From contig JAAEPE010000211.1 of NCBI GenBank assembly GCA_024222395.1, positions 1 to 42,645 of the forward strand: a DNA stretch of 42,645 nt. The letters run 5' to 3'. Shown one piece after another: positions 7,824-16,096 of the stretch (the first letter of the stretch is position 1; the number at the start of each line of letters is the position of its first letter). The DNA is from Myxococcales bacterium. Lineage in GTDB: Bacteria > Myxococcota_A > Polyangia > Haliangiales > Haliangiaceae. The translations under genes were made by a program, and so were the position numbers. The notes under the pieces were generated by a model. It searched no databases. It was not told where the DNA came from and saw only the letters and a list, made by a program, of their open reading frames with translations.

Positions 7824-9322
7824 TTGCTCGCTCCTTTGACATCGAGAGCTGCCGCCCGACGCATTCGAGCGAGAGCTACACGCTTATCTATGCTGGCGCT
7901 AACCTTGCGGTACGTGGCATTGGCGCGCTGAATCTCGGCTTCGACGACGGCCGTACTCGTAGCCTCACCGCCTTGAAAAAGAAGAATGCGCTGCTCGTGC
8001 ATAGCCTCAGAAGCAGCGAGTTCCACCTTCGCTATCCCCGCAGTCGCAGATGCTCGCTGCCATTCTTCCCATGCGCTACGCACTTCCATCTCAATGGCTC
8101 GATCCAGAGAAGAGCTCTGAGCCACGAGTACGCTTGCATTTGCGTCCAACTCGCGAACGAGTGCCTTTGTACTGAGATAGCCATCGAGACGCCAGCTCAG
8201 ATTTAGGCCCACCATCCAACTGGTATTCCACTCACCAGAGGGTGGAAAGAAGGCTTGATTGGGGTTTGCGTGGGTGACGTTAACGAAGCCGTCGATCCTG
8301 GGGTAGAGATTCGCGTTGGCTCCATCGACGGCGAACTTCATCGCACTCTCCGACGCTTGCAGAGCACGGCTTTCCGCTCTGTGCTTCTGCCCGTGGGCAA
8401 CTAACTCGTCAAGGGTGCCAAGAGACTCAATGCTCGGAGCCTTTGCAGAGAGGTCCTCCCCAATCGCAAGGGGGCCATCGTATTGCGCGGTGATTCTGAG
8501 ATTCTGTTCGGCCAAGCGCAGAAAGCTCTGTGCTTGAACTACGCCTAGTTTTGTGGATGCTGCCAAGCTCTCAAGGCCGAGGGCGTCGGCGGACGTCACA
8601 GTGCCCGCCTCGAGCCCGATGCGCGCATCCTCCACTCGCGCTCTCGAACTCGCCTGAGAAGCTTCGGCAATCGCGAGTTGCGCCTGCGCCCGGACCCAGT
8701 CGAAGTAAGCGATGCGTGCGTTTACGTCTGCGGTTTGTAGTTCAGCTTCTTGTCGCAATCGAGCAGACTGCTCATTGGCACGGGCGCCCTTGCGTGCCGG
8801 TGCCAGCGCAAGCACGTAATCCGAGAAAGGAACGCTAAGTGTTGCGTCCAATGAGTAGGTGTTTCGCGGCGTCTCAAACGCTTGGCCAGCCACGGCTCCG
8901 ACCGGCATGCCCTGTGAATCTAGAACGCAGTTGTTGCCAGCCCCTCCTGGGCACATGCCAACCGTGAGCGGCCCCTCGTTGAGAGCCCCGACCGATGCGC
9001 CGCTGCCGAAGTTGAACTCGGTAAGATTCTTCCGGGACGCAGATCCGGTGACAGTTAGATTTGGAACGTAGCGCGAGAGAGTCTGGCGAGACTTGGCCAA
9101 GGCGACCTCAACCTCAGCCGCTGCAAGAGCGCCCCTCGGGGATGAACTTTTCGCACTCTCGGCGGCATCGACCGCTGTGAAACCTGTTGCCACTGGGGCG
9201 AGCTGCGCCCAGACGCTGCTCTCGTAGCCCTTGTCGGGATGGCCGAGCCCGGCATCTTGTGCCAGGGCGATCGCAGGCAGCAGGAGTGTGATACTGGGCA
9301 CAAGTTTTATGAAAGTTCGCAT
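7820..9322 (-). CDS. TolC-family outer-membrane efflux channel
   Basis: A 500-residue protein with a Sec signal peptide (cleavage probable after AIALA near residue 21) and two OEP-type repeats rich in Ala, Glu and Gln heptads, for example AYFDWVRAQAQLAIAEASQASSRARVEDARIGLEAGTVTSADALGLE. This matches the TolC/OprM family that forms the trimeric outer-membrane exit duct of tripartite pumps. It is the first gene of the operon tolC-tetR-mfp-rnd, an unusual order with the channel first. The start ATG at 9322 lies 14 bp downstream of the predicted operator. Confidence 0.92.
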   Translation of the reverse strand: MRTFIKLVPSITLLLPAIALAQDAGLGHPDKGYESSVWAQLAPVATGFTAVDAAESAKSSSPRGALAAAEVEVALAKSRQTLSRYVPNLTVTGSASRKNLTEFNFGSGASVGALNEGPLTVGMCPGGAGNNCVLDSQGMPVGAVAGQAFETPRNTYSLDATLSVPFSDYVLALAPARKGARANEQSARLRQEAELQTADVNARIAYFDWVRAQAQLAIAEASQASSRARVEDARIGLEAGTVTSADALGLESLAASTKLGVVQAQSFLRLAEQNLRITAQYDGPLAIGEDLSAKAPSIESLGTLDELVAHGQKHRAESRALQASESAMKFAVDGANANLYPRIDGFVNVTHANPNQAFFPPSGEWNTSWMVGLNLSWRLDGYLSTKALVRELDANASVLVAQSSSLDRAIEMEVRSAWEEWQRASATAGIAKVELAASEAMHEQRILLFQGGEATSTAVVEAEIQRANATYRKVSASIDKRVALARMRRAAALDVKGASK

Positions 9323-9335
9323 AGTTAGAGACCTA

Positions 9336-9351
9336 CCTACCGTTCGGTAAG
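9336..9351. promoter_or_regulatory. TetR-type operator upstream of tolC
   Basis: CCTACCGTTCGGTAAG is an interrupted palindrome (TACCG-TT-CGGTA) of the kind bound by many AcrR/TetR-like repressors. It sits 14-29 bp upstream of the tolC start, and the operon encodes a TetR protein. Binding is inferred. Confidence 0.65.
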
Positions 9352-9668
9352 TACAAAGGTGTTCCCAGAGTTGGCTTCATGCAAGTCCAATATCACGAGA
9401 ATCTTGCGGATTGCGAAGAATCTGTATGTTGGCGTCGGAGGGGATCATGCCGGCTCAAATCGCCCTGCCACAGAACCTCCGCTCATTCTCTCCACAGAAG
9501 CGAGTTGTCTATCGGCAATCGACGCTCACTTCGACAATCATCGCACTAAGAGTTCTTCTAGCTTGATCGCTTTTGGGAGATCCCTCGCTTGGCTCTACGT
9601 TCCGAATCGCACTCTTGTCCCCAAGAGTTCTGCGAGCGCTGGATCATCGTCCGCCTCTCATTCAAGTC

Positions 9669-9925
9669 CTAGTTGTAGCGTAATCGCCCGGTGAAGGACA
9701 GGTCTCGCCCAGGCTCGGCCTCTGCTAGGCGCCACTTCGGCTCTTCGCCCAGTTCTTCGGGCAAGAGTTCATCGAGGCGTTCGAGTTTGATGCCACCTGA
9801 GATTTGCACGAGGATGTCGTGCAGGTAGGCGCGAAGGTCGACGCCCTGCCGTGCGGCGGCTTCGAGCACCGCGAGAATAATGGCGGTGCGCTCGCCGCCT
9901 TCGTCTGATCGCATGGGACGTCTTG
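9669..9925 (-). mobile_element. IS66 transposase C-terminal remnant
   Basis: The minus-strand reading contains ERTAIILAVLEAAARQGVDLRAYLHDILVQ and LERLDELLP, the C-terminal signature of IS66 transposases (family pattern: SLIETAKxNGVDPxAYLxDVLxRI...LDELLPW). Only this end is present; the catalytic DDE core, the accessory ORFs and recognisable termini are missing. It abuts the cyanophycinase fragment, so an IS66-type insertion may have cut that gene before most of the element was lost. Confidence 0.65.
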
Positions 9926-10318
9926 CGACATTTCTGGCTCGTATCCTCGAAGACGGCTTGAGCACTTCCCCTATTGGAATTGGCATCGACGAAGCAACAG
10001 CACTGGTGATTGACGGTGATGGCACAGGCGAAGTGATTGGCGCGGGCTCTGTCTACGTCCTCTCCCCCCACAACGGCCCCTAGCCAATGCACAAGCTGCC
10101 AGCCCCTTACCTTCGAGAACATCCCCTATCAAGAGCTACAAGCCGGCGACTCGCTCCAGCTGTCGAACCTAAGAGATACACCTGCGCAAGACACCATTTC
10201 GATTGTCGATGGCGTCATCTCCCCGGCGGATCTCCTTGGGGACTCAAACCGATCTCAATGCTGGTTTGCATCCGTCAAGTCGACCAAATCAGATCTGTCT
10301 GGGCAACTTCTTCACTGA
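9907..10318 (+). pseudogene. Cyanophycinase-like (peptidase S51) 3' fragment, frameshifted
   Basis: Reading from 9907 gives DRMGRLATFLARILEDG, then PIGIGIDEATALVIDGDGTGEVIGAGSVYVL, which matches the C-terminal half of cyanophycinases (GRL...GIGIDExTAL...G.G.vyvl). The frame then stops at the TAG at 10081-10083, but the next frame continues QCTSCQPLTFENIPYQELQAGD, the expected next segment, so a one-base shift occurred near the C-run at about 10066-10071. The N-terminal half with the catalytic Ser nucleophile is absent, replaced by the IS66 remnant. It is a dead gene. In intact form such enzymes hydrolyse cyanophycin or related peptides. Confidence 0.65.
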
Positions 10319-10523
10319 TCACCGATTCCTGGGGACCGGTACTGAGCTCATGCAGCCCTTTCTTGAGCGTCGCACGATTCCAGCCCAGTTCCTGCTCGGC
10401 GCGATAGGGTACCCCTTCGAAAAACTCGTTGACCGTACGCGCCATAAACAGGCGTTTCACGTAGCCTTTGAGGCCTCCAGCAGTCTCTTGAAGAAAGTTC
10501 TTTCGTTCGTCGTCTTCGGACAC
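10275..10523 (-). mobile_element. ISAzo13-like transposase N-terminal remnant
   Basis: The 82-residue minus-strand reading has RKNFLQETAGGLKGYVKRLFMARTV followed by AEQELGWNRATLKKGLHELSTG, closely resembling the N-terminal region of ISAzo13-family transposases (ELGW-RxTIRKG-HELxSG). The rest of the transposase is missing. A prominent inverted repeat upstream (10565-10602) could be the corresponding element end. Confidence 0.55.
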
Positions 10524-10564
10524 ACCTACTCAAGATCACGAGTAGATCACCGTGGGCAACTTTT

Positions 10565-10602
10565 CCGACCTGTTTGTTTCTGGGAAATCCCTTACAGGTC
10601 GG
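10565..10602. repeat. Inverted repeat, 9-bp arms, possible IS end
   Basis: CCGACCTGT (10565-10573) and ACAGGTCGG (10594-10602) are exact reverse complements, and the 20-nt spacer itself contains GGGA-AA-TCCC. It lies about 40 bp upstream of the ISAzo13-like transposase start, where an element terminus would be expected. Confidence 0.5.
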
Positions 10603-10694
10603 TTTCACCCACAGATTCTCCCGAGGAGTCATATCTTTGAACTGCTCCGCGGAAATTGAGCGGGATTTTGAACCGATTTCAATCATGGGCATTG

Positions 10695-10700
10695 TAGAGT
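10695..10700 (+). promoter_or_regulatory. TANNNT -10-like box before hydrolase gene
   Basis: TAGAGT ends 6 nt before the GTG start at 10707, a spacing that would place the transcript start at or near the start codon. No good -35 is seen. Confidence 0.35.
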
Positions 10701-10706
10701 TGCCGG

Positions 10707-11351
10707 GTGGTAATCGTCTGTTTGCACGGCATGGGACGCACCCGATTCTCGATGGCAAAACTAGCACGTCATCTGCGCGGCGTTGGGCATAGCGTCCTGC
10801 TCTTCGGCTATCCCAGAAGAGCGAATCTCGCCGACGCAGCGCGCAAACTCGCGAGGTTCTTGCAGCAACGGAAACTCGACTCAGGGGGCGCGAACTTGGG
10901 TTTTGTCGGTCACTCCGCTGGGGGCGTTCTCCTGCGCTATCTGGCGGTAGAGCTTCCAGGGTTCTCCGCAGGGCGCAGCGTGGTTCTTGGCAGCCCCATC
11001 TCGGGCTCCGTACTCGCTCAAAGCTATGCGCACCGCCCGTGGATGAAAGTCGCCTGCGGCCCCATACTCGCGAGTCTGCATCCGGAGCGGGTAGCCGTTC
11101 TGCCTGCGGCCCCTTGTGAGCTCGCAGCAGTTGCTGGGACCGCTAGAACAGTCTTTCTCCCGGCATCGCTACTCATGGCCCCTCTCGCCGATGGCCGACC
11201 ATCTGATTCGACCGTACTAGTCGAGGAGACCCGCGCGCCTACCATGCGTGATTGGATCTCAGTCCCGGTGATTCACACACTGCTACCCAGGGATCCACGG
11301 GTGCACGAGCTAGTCAGCCGCTACCTATATACTGGCCGATTCAAGGCTTGA
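10707..11351 (+). CDS. Alpha/beta hydrolase (lipase/esterase-like)
   Basis: The 214-residue product opens with VIVCLHGMGRTRFSM (an oxyanion-hole His-Gly strand), continues with a GYPRRANLADAARKLARFL segment, and has the nucleophile elbow GFVGHSAGGVLLRYLA with Ser in GHSAG. A late His near PVIHTLLPRDPRVHELV is a candidate catalytic base. This resembles small esterase or lipase proteins of the PGAP1/lipase type that are frequent in proteobacteria. There is no signal peptide, so it is probably cytosolic. GTG start with weak ribosome site and a TAGAGT box 6 nt upstream. The lipoprotein gene follows 17 bp later in the same direction. Substrate unknown. Confidence 0.8.
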   Translation: MVIVCLHGMGRTRFSMAKLARHLRGVGHSVLLFGYPRRANLADAARKLARFLQQRKLDSGGANLGFVGHSAGGVLLRYLAVELPGFSAGRSVVLGSPISGSVLAQSYAHRPWMKVACGPILASLHPERVAVLPAAPCELAAVAGTARTVFLPASLLMAPLADGRPSDSTVLVEETRAPTMRDWISVPVIHTLLPRDPRVHELVSRYLYTGRFKA

Positions 11352-11368
11352 GCTACACTCCGGCCATA

Positions 11369-11863
11369 ATGATTCGGTCCGCCGCCAAGCTCGCTCTCTG
11401 TGCTCTTCTCTTCATCGGCTGTGGCGGAGATGGCGCTTCCGCAGACCCGACAGGGGAGTACACGATTGCCATCACTTCTGGGGCCAACGGCTGTGGCTTT
11501 GAGAACTGGCAAGAGGGTGCGACGAGCACAGGCATTCGCATGACCATCACTGAAGACGATATGGGAGTGACCGCGAACGTCGATGGGATCTCAGCATTGT
11601 TCCTAGATCTATTGCAGGGTAGCCACGTATTCGCTGGCGACGTGACTGGCAGTGATCTTCGGCTCGAAATCGTCGGCAGCCGAGAACAGAATCTCGCTGG
11701 TTGCACCCACTTGGTTGATTCGACCCTGGAGGCCGAGATCGATGGTGACATTCTCATCGGTACGATCTCTTACACAGTGGCCGACAACACTGCTTCCGAG
11801 TGCGCGACGTTCGCTGGGTGTGCCTCTGTGCAGAACTTCAACGGCACACGGCCTCCACAGTAG
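11369..11863 (+). CDS. Small putative lipoprotein
   Basis: The start chosen is the ATG at 11369 because it opens a lipoprotein signal, MIRSAAKLALCALLFIGC, with Cys18 in the lipobox. The open frame extends upstream into the hydrolase gene, but that part has no signal character. The mature 147 residues are acidic and beta-rich with several Cys (GCGFENW, GCTHLVD, SECATFAGCASV), suggesting disulfides in an extracytoplasmic calycin- or lipocalin-like fold. The motif YTIAITSGANGCGFENW resembles small lipoproteins of Myxococcota. No function can be assigned. A hairpin follows the stop codon. Confidence 0.75.
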   Translation: MIRSAAKLALCALLFIGCGGDGASADPTGEYTIAITSGANGCGFENWQEGATSTGIRMTITEDDMGVTANVDGISALFLDLLQGSHVFAGDVTGSDLRLEIVGSREQNLAGCTHLVDSTLEAEIDGDILIGTISYTVADNTASECATFAGCASVQNFNGTRPPQ

Positions 11864-11898
11864 CTAGCGAGGCGGCAAATACCGGTCAGATCCCTCCC

Positions 11899-11934
11899 AG
11901 CCGGCCCATGTGACCCGAGTCATGGAAGCCGGCT
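11899..11934 (+). terminator. Terminator-like hairpin after lipoprotein gene
   Basis: AGCCGGCCCATG (11899-11910) pairs with CATGG (11921-11925) and GCCGGCT (11928-11934) across a 2-nt AA bulge, giving 12 base pairs with a 10-nt loop. No U-tract follows, so termination is plausible but not certain. Confidence 0.45.
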
Positions 11935-12006
11935 CACATCCTGGCTTGTAGATGTCCTATGGTCGAACCAGAGGAGAGGGTGACTTTCACCTTCTGGGAG
12001 ATGCGC

Positions 12007-12012
12007 TATACT
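12007..12012 (+). promoter_or_regulatory. -10 box (TATACT) of Ser/Thr kinase gene
   Basis: TATACT ends 7 nt before the TTG start codon, so the predicted transcript would begin at or near the start codon (leaderless). No strong -35 is visible. Confidence 0.45.
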
Positions 12013-12019
12013 GACTGCA

Positions 12020-14437
12020 TTGGCCTCTGAACTAAAAAAAGTTCTATGCAAAAGCTGTCGTCTTGAATTCGATCACGATGCACTCTTTTGCCCGAACTGT
12101 GGCACTGCCAAAGCTCGCGACCTCGACGGTGATCCCATCGTCGGGACAACGATCGGCGATCGCTATCTCCTGAACAGCCAGATAGGTCAAGGTGCCTCTG
12201 GGGCCATCTACCTGGGCGAACACGTCACTCTGCGTCGCAAGGTGGTGGTCAAGGTTCTACACCATGAGCTCAGTCGGGACGATCTGGCGATTGAGCGCTT
12301 CCGGCGCGAAGCCACGACTGTTGGCGAGCTCGACAACGATCACATCGTTCAGATCTATGACTTCGGCCGGATTCCCGACGGGCGCCTCTACCTTGCGATG
12401 GAGTATCTCGAAGGAGATACTCTGGCGGACATCATCGAGCAGCAGGGCCGGCTAGAGATCGACCAAGTCGTCGACCTGCTTACCCAGCTTGGCGAAGCTC
12501 TCATCGAGGCTCACGCGATGGGCTACGTTCACAGAGACTTGCGGCCGCAGAATCTCTTCTTGGCTATGCGGCGCACGAGAGCCAATTATCTAAAACTACT
12601 CGACTTTGGCTTGGCCAAGCTAGTTGAGCAAGAAGGTGAAGCTTCCTCAACGTCTTTGGGAATGACCTTCGGAGATCCGCACTACATGTCCCCGGAGCAA
12701 GCCCGCGGCGATGCGGTCGACAGGCGTGCGGATATCTACTCGATGGGCTGCATTGCGTATCAGATGCTCAGCGGCAAGCCACCCTTTCACGGTGGAAAGG
12801 TTTTCGACCTACTAACAAGGCAAGTGGAAGAACAACCTCGCTCCCTCACTGAGGTAGCCCCGGATACGCCGGCGTGGCTCGAAAGGGCCATCATGCGATG
12901 TTTGGCCAAAGACCCAGCAGATCGCTACATCACGGTCTACCGCCTACTTGAGGCTCTGCGCCAGGGGACCGATAGCGGCGTGATCATGAGCGATGAGGTA
13001 GCTCGCCGCCGTCCGACGCACCCGCCAGCTTCCATGTCGCGCGCGATGGAGAGGGTGAAGTCGCGAAGTAGGGAGATGGCCGTGCCAACGGAAGAAGTAT
13101 CCGACGGGCCTACCGAACGCACACCTGAGCCTGCGGGGGCTAGGAAAAAGTCTGTAGCGATGGGCTCTCAGACCGTCATGGGCGTGGGATTGCTCGGCGA
13201 GCCGCTAAAGGTGGATACACCCATTAGCGCAGATGTTGGAAGCGATTCTGAGACCGTAGGCGACTCCGACAAGACCAGTGAAGCGGGTGCTTTGGTCGAG
13301 CAGACTGCCACGCTTCCCAATCGGAATTTTCCTGCAGCAAAGCTGCCAAAGACACAGCCGGACCACCGTGCGAAACGCACGTCGCGCAGCGCGGAAGACA
13401 GGAGTAATGCCATTGCTGACTTTGTCGAGACCAAGGCGGAGTCGAGCACTGGGCTTTCTGCGGTCTGGTACGCCGATGGCGAGACCTTGGAGGATGGCAG
13501 CAAGCTCAGTGCAAAGGAAATTGCCAAGCTTGACAAGGCACGCGGCAAGACTCCTTCGCGCACTGGTCTCATGGCCGTCTCTGAAGACGAGTACCTGGAT
13601 GAAGTCCCCACCTCCAACCGCCTCAAGGTTGCTCTTGGGGGCGTAGGAGCCCTTGGGCTCATTGTGGTGCTTGCTGCGACGCTTCTCTCCTCGGACGATA
13701 AGAAGAAGAAGGACGAGGCTACAAGTGAAGCTGAGCCTACCCAAGTCGCGGTTGCGAGTATTTCTGATGCCGCAGCAGCGGTGCCGGTCTTTGATGCTGC
13801 TGCCGTCGTAAGCGTCGCCGTTGATGCGGTCACCGCGGTGGGGCCCAAGCCCCTCGATCCCAAGCCTGTCGATCCCGAACCTCACATTCGCGTTCCCAGG
13901 CCCGTTGATCCCAAACCCGTTGATCACAAGCCTCGTGTTCGCGATCCTAAGTCTGTTGATCGCAAGCCTCGCGTTCGCGATCCGAGGCCCGTTGATCGCA
14001 AGCCTCGTGTTCGCGATCCCAAACCGGACACTCCGAGCAATCCTATCGACGTCTCGAGTGGCCCTTCCGAAGCGGATAGGGCAGCTGCGGCCGCACTCGT
14101 CATGCAGGGAAGCAGTGATCTGCGATCCGGGGAGATTCTTGGAGCGGCTTCCAAATTCAACAAGGCACGCTCTCTCGATCCTCGCAGCGCGAGCTCGTAC
14201 GCAGGTCTAGGGAACATCGCTCTGAGCCAAGGATCGTATGCTGCTGCAGTAGGGCACCTGAGCAAGGCCAGCAAGATGCGACCAAAGAGTGCGCAGATCT
14301 TGACCCTACTTGGCGAGGCCCTCCTTGGAGCAGGCAAGAGCGGGAAAGCCGCCGATGCCTTCAAGCGTGCGCTTAAGTTGCGTCCAGATGACGCGCGTGC
14401 GCGGGATGGCTACAACGAGGCGACAGGTAACAACTAG
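12020..14437 (+). CDS. Zinc-ribbon Ser/Thr protein kinase with TM and TPR tail
   Basis: The 805-residue product starts with a four-Cys zinc ribbon (Cys10, 13, 24, 27), then a complete Hanks-type kinase: glycine loop GQGASGAIYLG (56-66), Lys78 in VVVKVL, catalytic HRDLRPQN (171-178), DFG (195-197) and SPE (224-226). A low-complexity linker leads to one TM helix (about 536-557, VALGGVGALGLIVVLAATLL) with a Lys-rich cytosolic or periplasmic flank, then tandem PKPVD/KPRVRD repeats (about 608-674) and TPR repeats (about 690-803). The kinase is therefore cytosolic and the repeat and TPR part lies across the membrane. All catalytic residues are present. Start TTG; a TATACT box lies 7 nt upstream. 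Substrates unknown. Confidence 0.92.
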   Translation: MASELKKVLCKSCRLEFDHDALFCPNCGTAKARDLDGDPIVGTTIGDRYLLNSQIGQGASGAIYLGEHVTLRRKVVVKVLHHELSRDDLAIERFRREATTVGELDNDHIVQIYDFGRIPDGRLYLAMEYLEGDTLADIIEQQGRLEIDQVVDLLTQLGEALIEAHAMGYVHRDLRPQNLFLAMRRTRANYLKLLDFGLAKLVEQEGEASSTSLGMTFGDPHYMSPEQARGDAVDRRADIYSMGCIAYQMLSGKPPFHGGKVFDLLTRQVEEQPRSLTEVAPDTPAWLERAIMRCLAKDPADRYITVYRLLEALRQGTDSGVIMSDEVARRRPTHPPASMSRAMERVKSRSREMAVPTEEVSDGPTERTPEPAGARKKSVAMGSQTVMGVGLLGEPLKVDTPISADVGSDSETVGDSDKTSEAGALVEQTATLPNRNFPAAKLPKTQPDHRAKRTSRSAEDRSNAIADFVETKAESSTGLSAVWYADGETLEDGSKLSAKEIAKLDKARGKTPSRTGLMAVSEDEYLDEVPTSNRLKVALGGVGALGLIVVLAATLLSSDDKKKKDEATSEAEPTQVAVASISDAAAAVPVFDAAAVVSVAVDAVTAVGPKPLDPKPVDPEPHIRVPRPVDPKPVDHKPRVRDPKSVDRKPRVRDPRPVDRKPRVRDPKPDTPSNPIDVSSGPSEADRAAAAALVMQGSSDLRSGEILGAASKFNKARSLDPRSASSYAGLGNIALSQGSYAAAVGHLSKASKMRPKSAQILTLLGEALLGAGKSGKAADAFKRALKLRPDDARARDGYNEATGNN

Positions 14438-14959
14438 GCCATCTTCGACGTTATTGCTCGCAGCTGATGTAGGCTCACAGGCGTCTAGGGCTAGTGGTGT
14501 CGGGTGTCTGGGAGACTCGTGCCTCTTACCAAAGAACACTGGGTTTCAAGATCGGGGCAAATGACGAAATGAGCAACGCTGCAATCGGGAAAGCAGGAGC
14601 ATCAGACCGATCATTGTTTGCGCTCGGCGGTCTAGCTTCCGAAGGAGGCGGAATATGGTGCGTTTGCGAAGCGAAATGCTCCGGAAATCCTGGCGCCAAC
14701 TCTCTTGGCGCCGGGTTCCGAGTGAGCTGACTTCTTGCCCATCCCATGGCTCTGCCTGGTATGATGGGAAATACGTATGCAGCCTTCGCACGAGATCAAG
14801 CGCGATCCAAAACCCAGTATCTGGGCGCCTGAGCCCTTACAAATTCCCGCGTCCTCTCCTCTTGAGCATTGCGACGAAAGTAGTGAGTCGCCCCTACGTG
14901 GGCCGGAGAAGGCACCTTGTTCACATGTTGTTGTCATCGACATCTCCTAACTCCCTCGT
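14438..14959. other. Intergenic stretch with one hairpin
   Basis: No supported gene. Open frames on both strands are short and of shadow-like composition. The only structure I see is the inverted repeat GGCGCCAA (14692-14699) / TTGGCGCC (14705-14712) with a 5-nt CTCTC loop; no U-run follows it. Confidence 0.5.
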
Positions 14960-16030
14960 TTGAGTCATCAGGTCTTCATTGAGCGCTGCCGCGATAGCCA
15001 ACCGGCTACCGCTGCCGCATTGGCTCGCGCAATCGCCACCAAGTATGGAGTGGATCCGGAGCAAATCCTCGCCCGTCTTCGAGCAGGTCGGTTTCGTGTG
15101 AAGGCAAACCTCGACCTCTCCGCAGCCAAGCGTTTCATGGAGTACTTGGAGTCGGAAGGTGCGCTCTGCTCCGTGGTTGATGCGTCGGGCAGAGTCGTCG
15201 CTCACTCGGCTGCTGTGACCCCCACGCCGCCTCCATCGAGCGAGCCCGACGATTTCTTGCCGCTCTATACGCCTCCGCCTGCTGCTGATGCTGGGCAGTA
15301 TGAGTCGGGGCTTGCTGCGGGCTTCTCTGGCGGCTCTGACTCTCAGGATTTGGGTGTGATCGCAGATGACGCTGCTGCGTGGAGTGGATCCCTCAGGCTA
15401 TCCGTGCTCGGTGGGGATAGCTCTGAGTCCAAGGGAGGGCCCTCCGTGGGCAGCGTAGCCGAAACCAGCGATGTTGCTGCCTTCTTGCCGCCAGATGCGT
15501 TGGTTGAGTCCAAGCTCGAGTTGGCCGAGGATGATGAGCCCGAAGCTCTTCCTGCCTATGAGCAGCCTCCCATTCCGTCGCCGCCACCACAGCAAGTCGT
15601 AGAGCAATATGAGAGGGCAGACGAGGCCGGGGAGACTGCGCATCTTGCCGTGCCGGGCACATCGGCAACGCGGCGTGGCATACAACTCGCGTTGGTATCG
15701 TCCCGCGGGCGTCTCGCCCTCGGAGTTCTTCTGGCTTTTGTCGTGGGCTTTGTTCTGTCGAGCTTCATAGCATCGAGCATGGAAGACAATCGGTATGCAA
15801 AAGCTGTGGACGAGCTCGAGGCGGCCTACGTCCAGGCCGATTCGGTTGACGCTTGGTTAGAGCTCGACGCGGTGCGGGCGGATACGGTGGAAAGCCTCGA
15901 GCGTCGCAGACGGAACATCGTCATCACCAGTCTCCTGGTGTGGCTGGTATCTGGTGGGCTACTGCTCTTCTTGTGGCTGCGCTTCATAGACTGGGCGCGG
16001 CTAGAGGAGTCTGTGGCTTCAGCGGGGTGA
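14960..16030 (+). CDS. Two-TM protein with ribosomal L7/L12-like N-terminal domain
   Basis: The 356-residue product begins with a compact domain (residues 1-75: ALARAIATKYGVDPEQILARLRAGRFRVKANLDLSAAKRFMEYLESEGALCSVVD) whose pattern recalls the C-terminal domain of ribosomal protein L7/L12, a module reused in bacterial membrane proteins. A Pro/Ser/Asp-rich linker of about 160 residues follows, then two TM helices (LALGVLLAFVVGFVLSSFI and NIVITSLLVWLVSGGLLLFLWL) enclosing a charged helical segment. Both ends are predicted to be on the same side of the membrane. Start TTG at 14960, without a strong ribosome site. It is convergent with the gene ending at 16097. Function unknown. Confidence 0.75.
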   Translation: MSHQVFIERCRDSQPATAAALARAIATKYGVDPEQILARLRAGRFRVKANLDLSAAKRFMEYLESEGALCSVVDASGRVVAHSAAVTPTPPPSSEPDDFLPLYTPPPAADAGQYESGLAAGFSGGSDSQDLGVIADDAAAWSGSLRLSVLGGDSSESKGGPSVGSVAETSDVAAFLPPDALVESKLELAEDDEPEALPAYEQPPIPSPPPQQVVEQYERADEAGETAHLAVPGTSATRRGIQLALVSSRGRLALGVLLAFVVGFVLSSFIASSMEDNRYAKAVDELEAAYVQADSVDAWLELDAVRADTVESLERRRRNIVITSLLVWLVSGGLLLFLWLRFIDWARLEESVASAG

Positions 16031-16096
16031 GCTTGGGGCGTGGTCCGCTTCGGTGGACTTGGCAGGGACGGGGTGTTTGCAAAGCAAACGCCCTAA

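Noticed and set aside
9359..9694. Plus-strand ORF of 111 codons upstream of the efflux operon
   Set aside because: Ser-rich low-quality sequence that overlaps the operator region and the IS66 remnant; no family similarity.
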